DNA of 48,401 nucleotides from an uncultured Porphyromonadaceae bacterium (GTDB lineage Bacteria > Bacteroidota > Bacteroidia > Bacteroidales > Muribaculaceae): the NCBI GenBank assembly GCA_947175695.1, contig CAMWNT010000004.1, forward strand, positions 1 to 48,401, read 5' to 3'. A model generated the notes under the pieces. That model saw nothing but the letters and a program-made list of their open reading frames with translations. It ran no database searches and was not told the DNA's origin. Position numbers and translations under genes: made by a program. Of the stretch, positions 7,387 through 15,314 are shown piece by piece (position 1 is the stretch's first letter; every line of letters starts with the position of its first letter).

Positions 7387-8451
7387 ATGAAATTTTCACA
7401 TATCATATGCCTTTCACTGCCGCTGCTGGCAGCCTCTTGCTCCGACCCCTCTTTTTCGATCAAAGGTGAAATCGAGGGGGGTGAGGGAAAGACGGTAGTG
7501 CTTGAGAAAGCCGACAATTCGGGGCGATGGGTGGCTATTGATTCCACGAGCCTGAAAGCGGGGGGAAAGTTCAGTTTTTCGCCTCACGCTCCGATGGCGC
7601 CCGACATCTATCGTCTTGATCTCGAAGGCAGATACGTCTATTTCCCGGTTGACTCGATCGACAAATTGACTCTGACCGCTTCGGCAGCCAATTTCTCCCA
7701 TGACTTTACCCTCTCGGGCAGCGAAAACGCCGAGACTCTCGCACGCTTCGAGAAAGAATTGCTCACATCGACAGCCAAGCTCAGTGTCGCCGATTCAGCC
7801 AAGGCGTTCAAGCGACATATCTTCACCGAATATTTGCTTAATGCCCGCGGATCTGTGGTCAGCTATTATATCCTGACCAAGACCGTGGATGGCCGGCCCC
7901 TATTCACTCCCGCCGAGGATGCCCCCTACTTCGCAGCCGTGGCCACATCTTTCCGCGAGTTTCGCCCCAACGATCCGCGTTGCGCTCTTCTTGAGAACAC
8001 CGCCACCGAGGGGATGCGCCGACGCGCCGGACAGCGTGGACAGCGCCACGTCATGGAAGCCGATGAGATCGGATTCTTCCCGATTTCGCTCCCCGATGAA
8101 TCGGGTAAGAACGTAGCTCTCTCCGACATAGCTGGCCATGGGGTACCGACTCTGCTCGTATTCTCCGATTTCTCCGATCCCGAAGCAATGGCGCTCAATT
8201 CGCGCTTGAAAAAACTCTATGAATCGGGGAAAGTGAAGATCTATCAGGTCGGGGTCGACGCCGACCGTCTGACCTGGCGCAACGCAGCCTCCAATCTTCC
8301 CTGGACCACAGTCTTCGCCACAGTCAGCGAAGTCAACGACATCTGCGCCAAATATATGGTCACATCGCTTCCCACCGTATTCGTCATCGATGCGCGCGGC
8401 GACATCTCGGCCCGACCCGGCAATCTCGATGAAATCAACTCACTCCTATGA
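7387..8451 (+). CDS. Lipoprotein with DUF4369-like N-domain and degenerate thioredoxin fold
   Basis: A 354-residue lipoprotein (lipobox LAASC, cysteine 18). Residues about 22-110 (SIKGEIEGGEGKTVVLEKA...) resemble DUF4369, which precedes TlpA/AhpC thioredoxin domains in many Bacteroidota proteins. The C-terminal third has a thioredoxin-like outline: GVPTLLVFSDFSDPEAM, KIYQVGVDADRLTW, and the cis-proline segment VTSLPTVFVIDARGDI. Where TlpA has WCxxC this protein has FSDPE, so both redox cysteines are missing and oxidoreductase activity is unlikely. A binding or chaperone role is a guess. It has its own promoter and a strong terminator. Confidence 0.82.
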   Translation: MKFSHIICLSLPLLAASCSDPSFSIKGEIEGGEGKTVVLEKADNSGRWVAIDSTSLKAGGKFSFSPHAPMAPDIYRLDLEGRYVYFPVDSIDKLTLTASAANFSHDFTLSGSENAETLARFEKELLTSTAKLSVADSAKAFKRHIFTEYLLNARGSVVSYYILTKTVDGRPLFTPAEDAPYFAAVATSFREFRPNDPRCALLENTATEGMRRRAGQRGQRHVMEADEIGFFPISLPDESGKNVALSDIAGHGVPTLLVFSDFSDPEAMALNSRLKKLYESGKVKIYQVGVDADRLTWRNAASNLPWTTVFATVSEVNDICAKYMVTSLPTVFVIDARGDISARPGNLDEINSLL

Positions 8452-8489
8452 TCACACCGGATTGATCCCGATTGGATCCAATCCGCTTA

Positions 8490-8541
8490 CTTCGGCAGAA
8501 GAAGCCTCAGCCTCCCTGACGCTTCTTCTGCCGAAGCTTTT
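8490..8541 (+). terminator. Intrinsic terminator
   Basis: CTTCGGCAGAAGAAGC (8490-8505) pairs perfectly with GCTTCTTCTGCCGAAG (8521-8536), a 16-bp stem with a 15-nt loop, followed by CTTTTT. It lies about 40 bp after the lipoprotein stop. Confidence 0.92.
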
Positions 8542-8616
8542 TAATCCCTTTGCTATTCAATAGATTGCAACCGCGACTTGTCGCTTCCCCTAAAAATGCA
8601 TATTGAAAAACTATTC

Positions 8617-8646
8617 AAAAATCATGTTGCATAACATATGATTTTT
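8617..8646. promoter_or_regulatory. AT-rich inverted repeat upstream of the acid phosphatase
   Basis: AAAAATCAT (8617-8625) is mirrored by ATGATTTTT (8638-8646). A nested GTT/AAC pair extends the dyad toward the centre with a small bulge. It lies 85-115 bp before the phosphatase start, where an operator could sit. The left arm plus the preceding C (CAAAAATCAT) differs by one base from the arm of the palindrome at 28102-28124. Confidence 0.4.
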
Positions 8647-8730
8647 CAAAACCATATCATCTCGCGTCATGTTAAGATATCATAAAAAAGATAATCAAAC
8701 CTTTTCACTATAACTTAAAAACACACGACT

Positions 8731-9531
8731 ATGAAATCAATACTTCGGTTCACAGCCTTAGCCCTCGCGGCTCTCTGCCTCTCCCCGGTTTTTGCACAAG
8801 ACGCCAAAACCAAAGTAAAGGATCACTCCACAAACCCCGATGTATTCTTCCTTTATGAAGGGGACGCTCCCAACAGTCTTAAGCTCCTCCCCGGCCCCCC
8901 TGCAGCCGACGGCCTGCAGTTTCTCTACGATAAGGCCCGTTACGACTGGGGCAAGTCGATACGCAATACTCCCCGCGGCGAACAGGCTTTCCGCGACGCC
9001 CGCGTAGAAGGTCAGAATCTTCCCGACGCTTTTTCTGAATCGTTCGGAATCTATATTTCTCCCGAGACTACTCCCGAGATCTACAAACTGATCGTCGGCA
9101 TGCGTGAAGACGCCGGCGACCTTGCCACCCGCGAAGCTAAAAATTACTACAACCGCACGCGCCCCTTCTCATATTTCGGTGAAGACACATGCAATCCCGA
9201 ACAACAGGCCGAGCTCTCCACCAACGGCTCCTATCCTTCGGGCCACACTTCAATCGGCTGGGCTACCGCACTTATTCTGACCGAACTTAACCCCGACCGC
9301 CAGGACGAGATTCTCGAGCGCGGCTACCAGATGGGTGAATCCCGCGTCATCTGCGGCTATCACTTCCAAAGCGACGTCGACGCCGGCCGCATCGTTGGCT
9401 CAGGCATTGTAGCCCGCCTCCACGCCGATCCGGCATTCACCGCTCAGCTTGAAAAAGCCAAAAAGGAATTCGCCGAGAAGAAAAAAGATGGCCTCGTGAA
9501 ACCCGGAAGCCGTCCGCAGAAAGCACATTGA
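8731..9531 (+). CDS. Class A non-specific acid phosphatase (PhoN/PAP2 superfamily)
   Basis: A 266-residue secreted phosphatase: signal peptide cut after VFA (residue 22), then the PAP2 core. All three catalytic motifs are present: KX6RP (K137 to R144-P145), PSGH (169-172) and SRX5HX3D (S204-R205, H211, D215). H211 corresponds to the nucleophile and H172 to the acid/base histidine. The enzyme releases phosphate from many organic monoesters in the periplasm. A lysine-rich tail follows the catalytic domain. It is followed by a phosphate-selective-type porin on the same strand 180 bp on, suggesting a joint phosphate-scavenging role. The leader of 190 bp is AT-rich; I see no clear TAnnTTTG box and no Pho box I can vouch for. 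Confidence 0.93.
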   Translation: MKSILRFTALALAALCLSPVFAQDAKTKVKDHSTNPDVFFLYEGDAPNSLKLLPGPPAADGLQFLYDKARYDWGKSIRNTPRGEQAFRDARVEGQNLPDAFSESFGIYISPETTPEIYKLIVGMREDAGDLATREAKNYYNRTRPFSYFGEDTCNPEQQAELSTNGSYPSGHTSIGWATALILTELNPDRQDEILERGYQMGESRVICGYHFQSDVDAGRIVGSGIVARLHADPAFTAQLEKAKKEFAEKKKDGLVKPGSRPQKAH

Positions 9532-9579
9532 ACCGATATTGACCGATTCGCAATCCACTATATTCTATATCCTGAGCCG

Positions 9580-9606
9580 GGAGCCGGCGTCATGGACGCC
9601 GGCTCC
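9580..9606 (+). terminator. Strong hairpin between acid phosphatase and porin
   Basis: GGAGCCGGCGTC (9580-9591) pairs perfectly with GACGCCGGCTCC (9595-9606) around an ATG triloop. No T-run follows, so it may be a partial terminator or an RNA-stability element rather than a full stop between the two phosphate genes. Confidence 0.6.
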
Positions 9607-9711
9607 GCAGGACTCACTTCCTCTCCCGCCTTCAATCCGATCAACATTCACCACAATCCGAACGAGGCTGTCAGCGCCTCGCGAAGAAGAACTTATCTAA
9701 TTTAAACAGCT

Positions 9712-10893
9712 ATGAGAACATCTATTATACTGGCCGCTGCCATCGCAGCCGCTCTGCCCGCCATGGCACAGAATCCGGAAACTCTACAGGCCGATCCGCA
9801 GGCCGCTACGGATAAACCGAAGTTTGAAATCAAACCGACAGGACGTATCCTCATGGATGCAGGAGCATTTATCTCCCCTGATAAAGACCTCTTCAAAGAC
9901 GGCTTTGCAATCCCCGATGTCCGCCTCGGTGCGAAAATGAAATATGGCAAATGGGATGCCAAAATCGATGTAGGCTTTGCCTATGGCAAGGTCGGCCTCA
10001 AAGACCTCAGTATCGGCTACACATTTAATGAACAGAACATACTTAAGGTAGGTTCGTTTATCCATCAATTCGGTCTGCAGAGCGCCACATCAAGCTCGAT
10101 GAAGCCGACTATGGAAGAGCCGATCTCCAACTCCGTATTCAACGATGCCCGTCAGATTGGCGTACAATACGAATACAACGGCGATAAATTCCTGGCTACC
10201 GCATCCTTCCATGTCGAGCCATCCGCCACGAACTACATCCTGCGTCCGACTCAGTTCACCCAGGAAGGCTACGGAGTGCGCTCTCGCCTTGTCTATCGTC
10301 CGTTCCATGAAGCGGGCAAAATGGTGCAGGTCGGCATATCCGGCGCTTTCGGCACTCCCCAGCGCTATGGCGATCCCGACACTCACAACGCATTCCAGTT
10401 TGCCGCCAACTTCCCTTCGAGAATCCAGCAGATATCAGCTCTGAAAGCGGACGTCACTGACGCGAAGAATCTCTTCAAGCTCTCGCCCGAACTCCTGCTC
10501 AGCTATCAGCGTCTTGCTCTCGAATCGCAGTATTTCTGGGTGAATGTCAATCGTCGCAACGGCCTTTCTGCCTATAACGCGCAAGGCGCCTACGTCACAC
10601 TCCGCGGCATGCTTCTCGGCAATGGCTACACCTATGACAGCGTCGGCGGCGGCATCGCGACTCCGGCTCCAAAGACTCTCGAGCTTGTGCTCAACTACAA
10701 CTACACTTCGCTGACCGATGCTTCTGCCGGAATCTATGGCGGCCGACTCAACGACTTCTCAGCCACACTGAACTATCAGATCAATAAATACATGATCGCA
10801 CGTCTCCACTACTCCTACACTCACACGTGGGACGGTTCGCCCAATCCGACTTCGCTCAGCGCCATCATGGCTCGTCTGCAGGTGATCTTCTGA
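9712..10893 (+). CDS. Phosphate-selective porin (OprO/OprP-like)
   Basis: A 393-residue outer-membrane beta-barrel. A signal peptide is cut after PAMA (residue 19), then IKPTGRILMDAGAF begins the barrel. The domain resembles the OprO/OprP porin family: IPDVRLGAKMKYGKWDAKIDVGFAYGKVGLKDL is the typical first-hairpin pattern, and the protein ends with phenylalanine (ARLQVIF), the outer-membrane insertion signal. Substrate could be phosphate or another anion; the neighbouring secreted acid phosphatase favours phosphate. A bidirectional terminator follows. Confidence 0.85.
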   Translation: MRTSIILAAAIAAALPAMAQNPETLQADPQAATDKPKFEIKPTGRILMDAGAFISPDKDLFKDGFAIPDVRLGAKMKYGKWDAKIDVGFAYGKVGLKDLSIGYTFNEQNILKVGSFIHQFGLQSATSSSMKPTMEEPISNSVFNDARQIGVQYEYNGDKFLATASFHVEPSATNYILRPTQFTQEGYGVRSRLVYRPFHEAGKMVQVGISGAFGTPQRYGDPDTHNAFQFAANFPSRIQQISALKADVTDAKNLFKLSPELLLSYQRLALESQYFWVNVNRRNGLSAYNAQGAYVTLRGMLLGNGYTYDSVGGGIATPAPKTLELVLNYNYTSLTDASAGIYGGRLNDFSATLNYQINKYMIARLHYSYTHTWDGSPNPTSLSAIMARLQVIF

Positions 10894-10977
10894 TCCCCTT
10901 CAATCTCCGGGAGCTTCGGGCTCCCTATCCGACACAGACTCAATCACTACCACACTCACAATATCTCGAAAAAAGGA

Positions 10978-11012
10978 ATCCCTGCCGACTTCAGTCGGCA
11001 GGGATCGCTTTT
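10978..11012. terminator. Bidirectional terminator between porin and M3 peptidase
   Basis: ATCCCTGCCGAC (10978-10989) pairs with GTCGGCAGGGAT (10994-11005) around a TTCA tetraloop, followed by CGCTTTTTATT. The left flank CGAAAAAAAGGA gives a T-run on the - strand, so it serves the convergent M3 peptidase gene as well. Confidence 0.93.
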
Positions 11013-11035
11013 TATTATCGTGTCAATATTTGTCA

Positions 11036-11079
11036 ACAAGTTATTGACAATCGAAGGGATATTCACAAGTTATTGACAA
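11036..11079 (-). repeat. Post-stop direct repeat containing TGTCAATAACT, two copies
   Basis: ACAAGTTATTGACAA occurs exactly at 11036-11050 and 11065-11079, 29 bp apart. In the coding direction of the M3 peptidase (- strand) this reads TTGTCAATAACTTGT and starts about 7 bp after its stop. The same 11-mer TGTCAATAACT occurs twice just after the GH16 stop at 37789-37811, in the same orientation relative to the gene. Confidence 0.88.
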
Positions 11080-11085
11080 GGGGCT

Positions 11086-13185
11086 TCATTCGAAGCCGCG
11101 CAGACGCAGAAGTGCGTGGGCGTCGGGCTTATGGCCGCGGAAGCGCTCGAAGAGCACCATCGCGTCTTCCGTGTCGCCGCTTTCGAGGATATTCTTTTTG
11201 AACGAAGCTGCGTTCTCGGCATTGAAAACGCCTTTCTCCTCAAACTGCTCCCAGGCGTCGGCTTCGAGCACCTGGCTCCAAAGATAAGTGTAATAGCCCG
11301 ATGCATAGCCATCGTCGCCGAAGATATGTTTGAAATAGGGCGAACGATAACGGAATGTGATCTCTGCCGGCATGCCGATGCGGTCGGCCACTTCCTTCTC
11401 GAATGCGAGCACATCGACATTCTCGCCGTTGTGCTTGCCCCATGCGAGGTCAAGGAGTGCGGCGCCGGCGAGCTCGGTTGCGGTGAAGCCCTGGTTGAAT
11501 TTCGAGGATGCGTTGAGCTTGCTGATCAGCGAATCGGGAATCACCTCGCCTGTAGCGTAATGGCGCGCATATTCTCTCAGGAGTTCGGGAGTGAAGGCAA
11601 AATGCTCATTCATCTGCGAACTCATCTCGACATAGTCGCGGTCGACGTTGGTGCCGGCGAGCGATTTATAAGGAGCACGCGTCAGCATTCCCTGCAGTGC
11701 ATGGCCGAACTCATGGAAAGTTGTCTCCACCTCATCGATAGTCAGCAGAGCCGGAGTGTCGCCTGCGGGACGAGTGAAATTGCCGACATTATAGACGATC
11801 GGACGCTTTTGAACACCTCCCTGATACTCTCCGGCGGCCTGAAGCTGCTCCATCCATGCGCCCTGGCGCTTCGATGCGCGCGGAAAGAAGTCGGTCATAA
11901 ACACCGAGATATGCTCGCCTGTCTTCGCGTCCTGCACATCATAGACAGTCACTTCGTCCATATATTTCGGTGCGTCGGGGAGCTCGACCATCTTGATGCC
12001 GTAAAGACGCTCGGCGGCGCCGAAGAGACCCTTCAGCACATTCTCAAGCGAGAAATAGGGACGGATCTCCGCTTCATCGAGATCATACTTCTGCTTCTTG
12101 ACCTTTTCGGCATAATAGTAATAATCCCAGGGAGCGATCTTAAAATTGCCACCCTCGGCGTCGACGATTGCCTGCATGTCGGCCACTTCCTCCGCCGAAC
12201 GGGCTACTGCCGGAGTGAACACCTGCATCAGCAGATTCTCGGCGGCCTCGGGCGTTTTGGCCATCACTCGCGAAGTCATCATCTGAGCGAAATTGTCGAA
12301 ACCCATCACCTTGGCCTTCTCGGCGCGAAGCTTTACTATCTCGGCGATGACAGGAAGATTATTGTTTTCGCCTGACGACGCGAGATTGATATATCCCTCA
12401 TAGATAGCCTGACGCAGATCGCGATTGTCGGCGCTCTGGAGCACCGGCAGACGGCTCGGAGCATGGAGCGTGAACACATAGCCGTCGAGGCCGCGCGATG
12501 CGGCTTCCTCACGAGCCTGCGCGAGCGACGACTCGGGCAGACCGGCCACAGCCTCCTCGCCGACATGCACGAAGAAAGCGTTGGTGGCATTCAGCAGATT
12601 CTTGTTATATTGGATAAAGAGGCGTGAAAGCTGATTGTTGATATCGACGAGCTGCGCCTTCTTATCGGACGGAAGAGCCGCACCCTGCTCTGCCATCTGG
12701 CGATAATACTTCTCTACGAGACGCTTTTGGACGGGAGTCAGATTCTGCGAATCGCGAGTGTCGTAGACAGCTTTGATACGGCTGAAAAGGGCATCATTGA
12801 GATTGACGCTGTTGGCCGCATCGTTAAGCAAGGGGATTGCCTCATCGGCCAGAGCGGCAAACTCGGGAGTCGACAACGCGTTGTCGAAATGATAATAGAC
12901 CGACGCCACTCTCTCCAGGATCGGCGAGAGATCCTCGAGCGGAAGGATAGTGTTGTCGAAAGTCGGCGTAGCCTTGTCGTTGATGATTTTCTCGAGATTG
13001 GCATTCTGCTCGGCGATACCCGCCTTGATAGCGGGGATAAAATCACCGATTTCTATCTCCTGATAAGGAGCGATCTCATACTGTGTGGCATATGGCTTGA
13101 GAAACGGATTCTCATGCGCCAGAGCCGAAGAAGCGGCGCCACCGATCGTAAGGCTTGCCGCGATAGTCAAAGCGAGTTTTTTCAC
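11086..13185 (-). CDS. dcp: M3 family zinc metallopeptidase (Dcp/oligopeptidase A-like)
   Basis: A 699-residue zinc peptidase. A signal peptide (MKKLALTIAASLTIGGAASS...LA) implies export to the periplasm. The long helical N-domain begins NPFLKPYATQYEIAPYQEI. The zinc motif HExxH is at residues 491-495 (H491, E492, H495) in TFHEFGHALQGMLT, with the third ligand in the following DYVEMSSQMNEHFA region. The C-terminus FERFRGHKPDAHALLRLRGF is typical of peptidyl-dipeptidase Dcp. Such enzymes trim oligopeptides, releasing dipeptides from the C-terminus. Separating Dcp from OpdA by eye is uncertain, but the signal peptide favours the exported Dcp-like group common in Bacteroidales. It is followed by a TGTCAATAACT repeat pair and a two-way terminator. 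Confidence 0.93.
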   Translation of the reverse strand: MKKLALTIAASLTIGGAASSALAHENPFLKPYATQYEIAPYQEIEIGDFIPAIKAGIAEQNANLEKIINDKATPTFDNTILPLEDLSPILERVASVYYHFDNALSTPEFAALADEAIPLLNDAANSVNLNDALFSRIKAVYDTRDSQNLTPVQKRLVEKYYRQMAEQGAALPSDKKAQLVDINNQLSRLFIQYNKNLLNATNAFFVHVGEEAVAGLPESSLAQAREEAASRGLDGYVFTLHAPSRLPVLQSADNRDLRQAIYEGYINLASSGENNNLPVIAEIVKLRAEKAKVMGFDNFAQMMTSRVMAKTPEAAENLLMQVFTPAVARSAEEVADMQAIVDAEGGNFKIAPWDYYYYAEKVKKQKYDLDEAEIRPYFSLENVLKGLFGAAERLYGIKMVELPDAPKYMDEVTVYDVQDAKTGEHISVFMTDFFPRASKRQGAWMEQLQAAGEYQGGVQKRPIVYNVGNFTRPAGDTPALLTIDEVETTFHEFGHALQGMLTRAPYKSLAGTNVDRDYVEMSSQMNEHFAFTPELLREYARHYATGEVIPDSLISKLNASSKFNQGFTATELAGAALLDLAWGKHNGENVDVLAFEKEVADRIGMPAEITFRYRSPYFKHIFGDDGYASGYYTYLWSQVLEADAWEQFEEKGVFNAENAASFKKNILESGDTEDAMVLFERFRGHKPDAHALLRLRGFE

Positions 13186-13274
13186 GTTGCGCTAAGTTTA
13201 TTATTTATAAGTTAAAAATGGGTTCACTCATTCCGATGCAAACAATCGCATCTCCCTCCCCGAAAGCCCCTAAA

Positions 13275-13310
13275 GCCTAATTAGCCCCATTAGCCTAATT
13301 AGACCAATTA
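13275..13310 (-). repeat. 9-bp tandem array, GCCTAATTA type
   Basis: Four 9-bp units: GCCTAATTA, GCCCCATTA, GCCTAATTA, GACCAATTA. On the - strand they read TAATTAGGC, carrying TAA and TAG. The block abuts the heptamer array at 13312-13353 and fills the gap between the M3 peptidase start and the EEP gene stop. Confidence 0.85.
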
Positions 13311-13311
13311 T

Positions 13312-13353
13312 CCTAAAACCTAAAATCTAAAACCTAATACCTAAAACCTAAAA
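13312..13353 (-). repeat. Post-stop 7-bp tandem array, CCTAAAA (GGTTTTA in gene sense)
   Basis: Six 7-bp units: CCTAAAA, CCTAAAA, TCTAAAA, CCTAATA, CCTAAAA, CCTAAAA. In the sense of the EEP gene (- strand) the stop TGA is followed by a second in-frame TGA and then GGTTTTA units. These place TAG in all three frames because 7 is not a multiple of 3. Confidence 0.9.
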
Positions 13354-13358
13354 CCTCA

Positions 13359-14447
13359 TCAATACCCCTGCAAGATCTGGAATTTCGCGACGAGGCCGAG
13401 ATGGTCGGAGGTATGCATATCGACACGCTCCACACTCAGAGGTCGGACAGCACCGCGATAAAAGATCTGATCGAGATGGAAATAGAAAAGATGCGGATAG
13501 AAGGTATAAGTCGGGAAGAAATTGGTGGCGACATAAGCATCCTGGAATCCGGCTTTGAGGAAGAGGCGGTAGGTCCAGGAGGCGGGCACATCATTAAAAT
13601 CGCCGCAGACGATTGTCGGCATTGCGAGCCCCTCAAAGCCTGTCAGCACTTTCTGTGCGGCTTCCGCACGGATCGGAAACGCATATTCCATCTTATGAAG
13701 GATCCTCAATCCGAGTTTCTCCTTCTCCTTGGCTCCGCCGGTCTTGGGCACAGAGAAAATACCCTTTTCATTCTCATCGAGAGCAAACGACGGAAGATGC
13801 ACATTCGCCATTGCTATCTCGCGTGTTGGGGTCTTGACTGTAAAATATTCAGAGAGAGTGAAGCTATTGAGCGAGCCGAAATAGATATGGCGCAGCGGAT
13901 AGCGCGAAAGGATACGCAGATCCCATGTGCCGTCGCCGAGCTGATAGGGATATTTGGCATAGAGCGAGTCGACAAGCTCCTGCGAATAATGCGAAAGACA
14001 ACGATCGCTGAAGGCGAATATCTCCTGCAGACACACCACATCGGCATCCACTTCCAGAATCTTGCGCAATGTCCGGGCGTCTTTGCTGTCGGGCTGTTCA
14101 AGGTCGGCTCCATGAAGGATATTCCATGTCAGAATTGTCAGCACCGGCGCTTCGGGTTCAGGCTCTGTCGGCGAATTCATCGGAAACCACATTTTAATCG
14201 GCGACAGACAGAGTGCGAACATCAACACGCCTATAGCGCCGACGATCCAATGGCCGAAACAGAACCATGCGATGGTGACTACAGCCGAGGCCGTCAGCAT
14301 GACCGGCATACCGATCACAGCCATCGAACCGAGCGGGAAGATCTCAGGCGACACAGCGCCGCCAAAACAGCAGAATGCTGTCAGAATGTAGAGAATGATC
14401 GTAGCGATTTTCAATACGAGTCTTACGATCGGAGAAATAATAAACAC
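13359..14447 (-). CDS. Membrane-anchored endonuclease/exonuclease/phosphatase (EEP) family protein
   Basis: A 362-residue protein with about three N-terminal membrane spans (residues 8-30, 42-64, 68-90), a short proline/glutamate linker and an EEP catalytic domain from about 100. Recognisable motifs: TWNILHG (N109), CLQEIF (metal-binding E142), GDFND (D283, N285) and SDH (D348, H349). EEP enzymes cut phosphodiester or phosphomonoester bonds in nucleic acids or inositol lipids with Mg2+. Bacteroidales have many such membrane-tethered members of unknown substrate. It lies 45 bp downstream of the rhomboid pair on the same strand and is probably cotranscribed. The stop is a double TGA followed by a heptamer array. 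Confidence 0.88.
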   Translation of the reverse strand: MFIISPIVRLVLKIATIILYILTAFCCFGGAVSPEIFPLGSMAVIGMPVMLTASAVVTIAWFCFGHWIVGAIGVLMFALCLSPIKMWFPMNSPTEPEPEAPVLTILTWNILHGADLEQPDSKDARTLRKILEVDADVVCLQEIFAFSDRCLSHYSQELVDSLYAKYPYQLGDGTWDLRILSRYPLRHIYFGSLNSFTLSEYFTVKTPTREIAMANVHLPSFALDENEKGIFSVPKTGGAKEKEKLGLRILHKMEYAFPIRAEAAQKVLTGFEGLAMPTIVCGDFNDVPASWTYRLFLKAGFQDAYVATNFFPTYTFYPHLFYFHLDQIFYRGAVRPLSVERVDMHTSDHLGLVAKFQILQGY

Positions 14448-14492
14448 TTTATTTCGGGTTAGTTATATGTATATCTATTGTCAATTTTGCGG

Positions 14493-15314
14493 TCATGCCT
14501 CGGAGAAGCCGTTTCTCGCTTTTTCAGATCGGCTGCCGATGCCGTTAAGAATCCGACGCTCATCGGCGCTAAGTGATGAATAGCCGGATTGTCGCACTTT
14601 GTCGATCAACGCCGGATATTCCTGAGAAAGTGAGCCTCCTGATTCCGAAGCCATACGCCTGCGGCAGAAGAGGTAGCCCATCGCGAATCCGACAGCGACA
14701 CCGGCAATATGCACCGCCAACGCCTGCACTCCCGGATTGGAGAGAAGCGTGGAAATGATGATTATCGCCACAAGTGTGCGCATTCTGATACGTGCGGGAA
14801 GCCATCGCGACACCGCGGGGGGCAAGTGACGCTTGACCGAATCGAGTCGCTGCTCAGTGGCAGATGCGGCCGGGAGAAGCGATCCGCAGAGAGCGAGCAC
14901 TCCGGCCGAGGCTCCACACAATCCGGCAGTGTCGCCCCAAAGCGATGCCGCTATGAACGCAATGCCACCGGCCATACCGCCGACTGCATAGATCGCGGCC
15001 ACACGCCACAGTCCGTATTCAATCAACCCTCTCTGCCAGGCATAGGCGAGGAAAAGAAGATTGGCCAAAAGATGCGACAGCCCTGAATGCACAAACATAT
15101 AGCACACCACACCCGGCCAAAAGGCGCCGTCGACTCCGAAGCTGCCGGCGTGAAGCATCAATGTCGCGCGCAACTGCGGGATAAAAAGTCCGGCGATGAA
15201 AAGCGCCATATTAGTCCCTATGATAAGCCATAGAAGATAGTCGCCGCATCGCCATGCGGGCCGCGACGCAGTTCTTCCCCTCCGAGAATCAATAAAAGAA
15301 CCCTCGATTTCCAT
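14493..15314 (-). CDS. Rhomboid family intramembrane serine protease (second of pair)
   Basis: A 273-residue polytopic protein with about six hydrophobic segments. The catalytic serine is S136 in CGASAGVLAL, the catalytic histidine H202 in VHIAGVAVGF, and the oxyanion-side HxxxN motif is HLLANLL (81-85). The final 45 or so residues form a soluble tail (SLSQEYPALIDKVRQSGYSS). It overlaps the preceding rhomboid gene by 26 bp, so the two are translationally coupled. The active-site His sits in HIAG rather than the usual HLGG. Rhomboids cut transmembrane substrates inside the bilayer; the substrates here are unknown. Confidence 0.9.
   Translation of the reverse strand: MEIEGSFIDSRRGRTASRPAWRCGDYLLWLIIGTNMALFIAGLFIPQLRATLMLHAGSFGVDGAFWPGVVCYMFVHSGLSHLLANLLFLAYAWQRGLIEYGLWRVAAIYAVGGMAGGIAFIAASLWGDTAGLCGASAGVLALCGSLLPAASATEQRLDSVKRHLPPAVSRWLPARIRMRTLVAIIIISTLLSNPGVQALAVHIAGVAVGFAMGYLFCRRRMASESGGSLSQEYPALIDKVRQSGYSSLSADERRILNGIGSRSEKARNGFSEA

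Noticed and set aside
11036-11079. Replication-origin DnaA boxes in the TTATTGACAA repeats
   Set aside because: The repeats differ from the DnaA box (TTATNCACA) at the key C, and no dnaA/dnaN or AT-rich unwinding region is near.
11116-12375. Open frame of about 420 codons on the + strand opposite the M3 peptidase
   Set aside because: Antisense to a gene with a clear HExxH site; no domain or promoter of its own.
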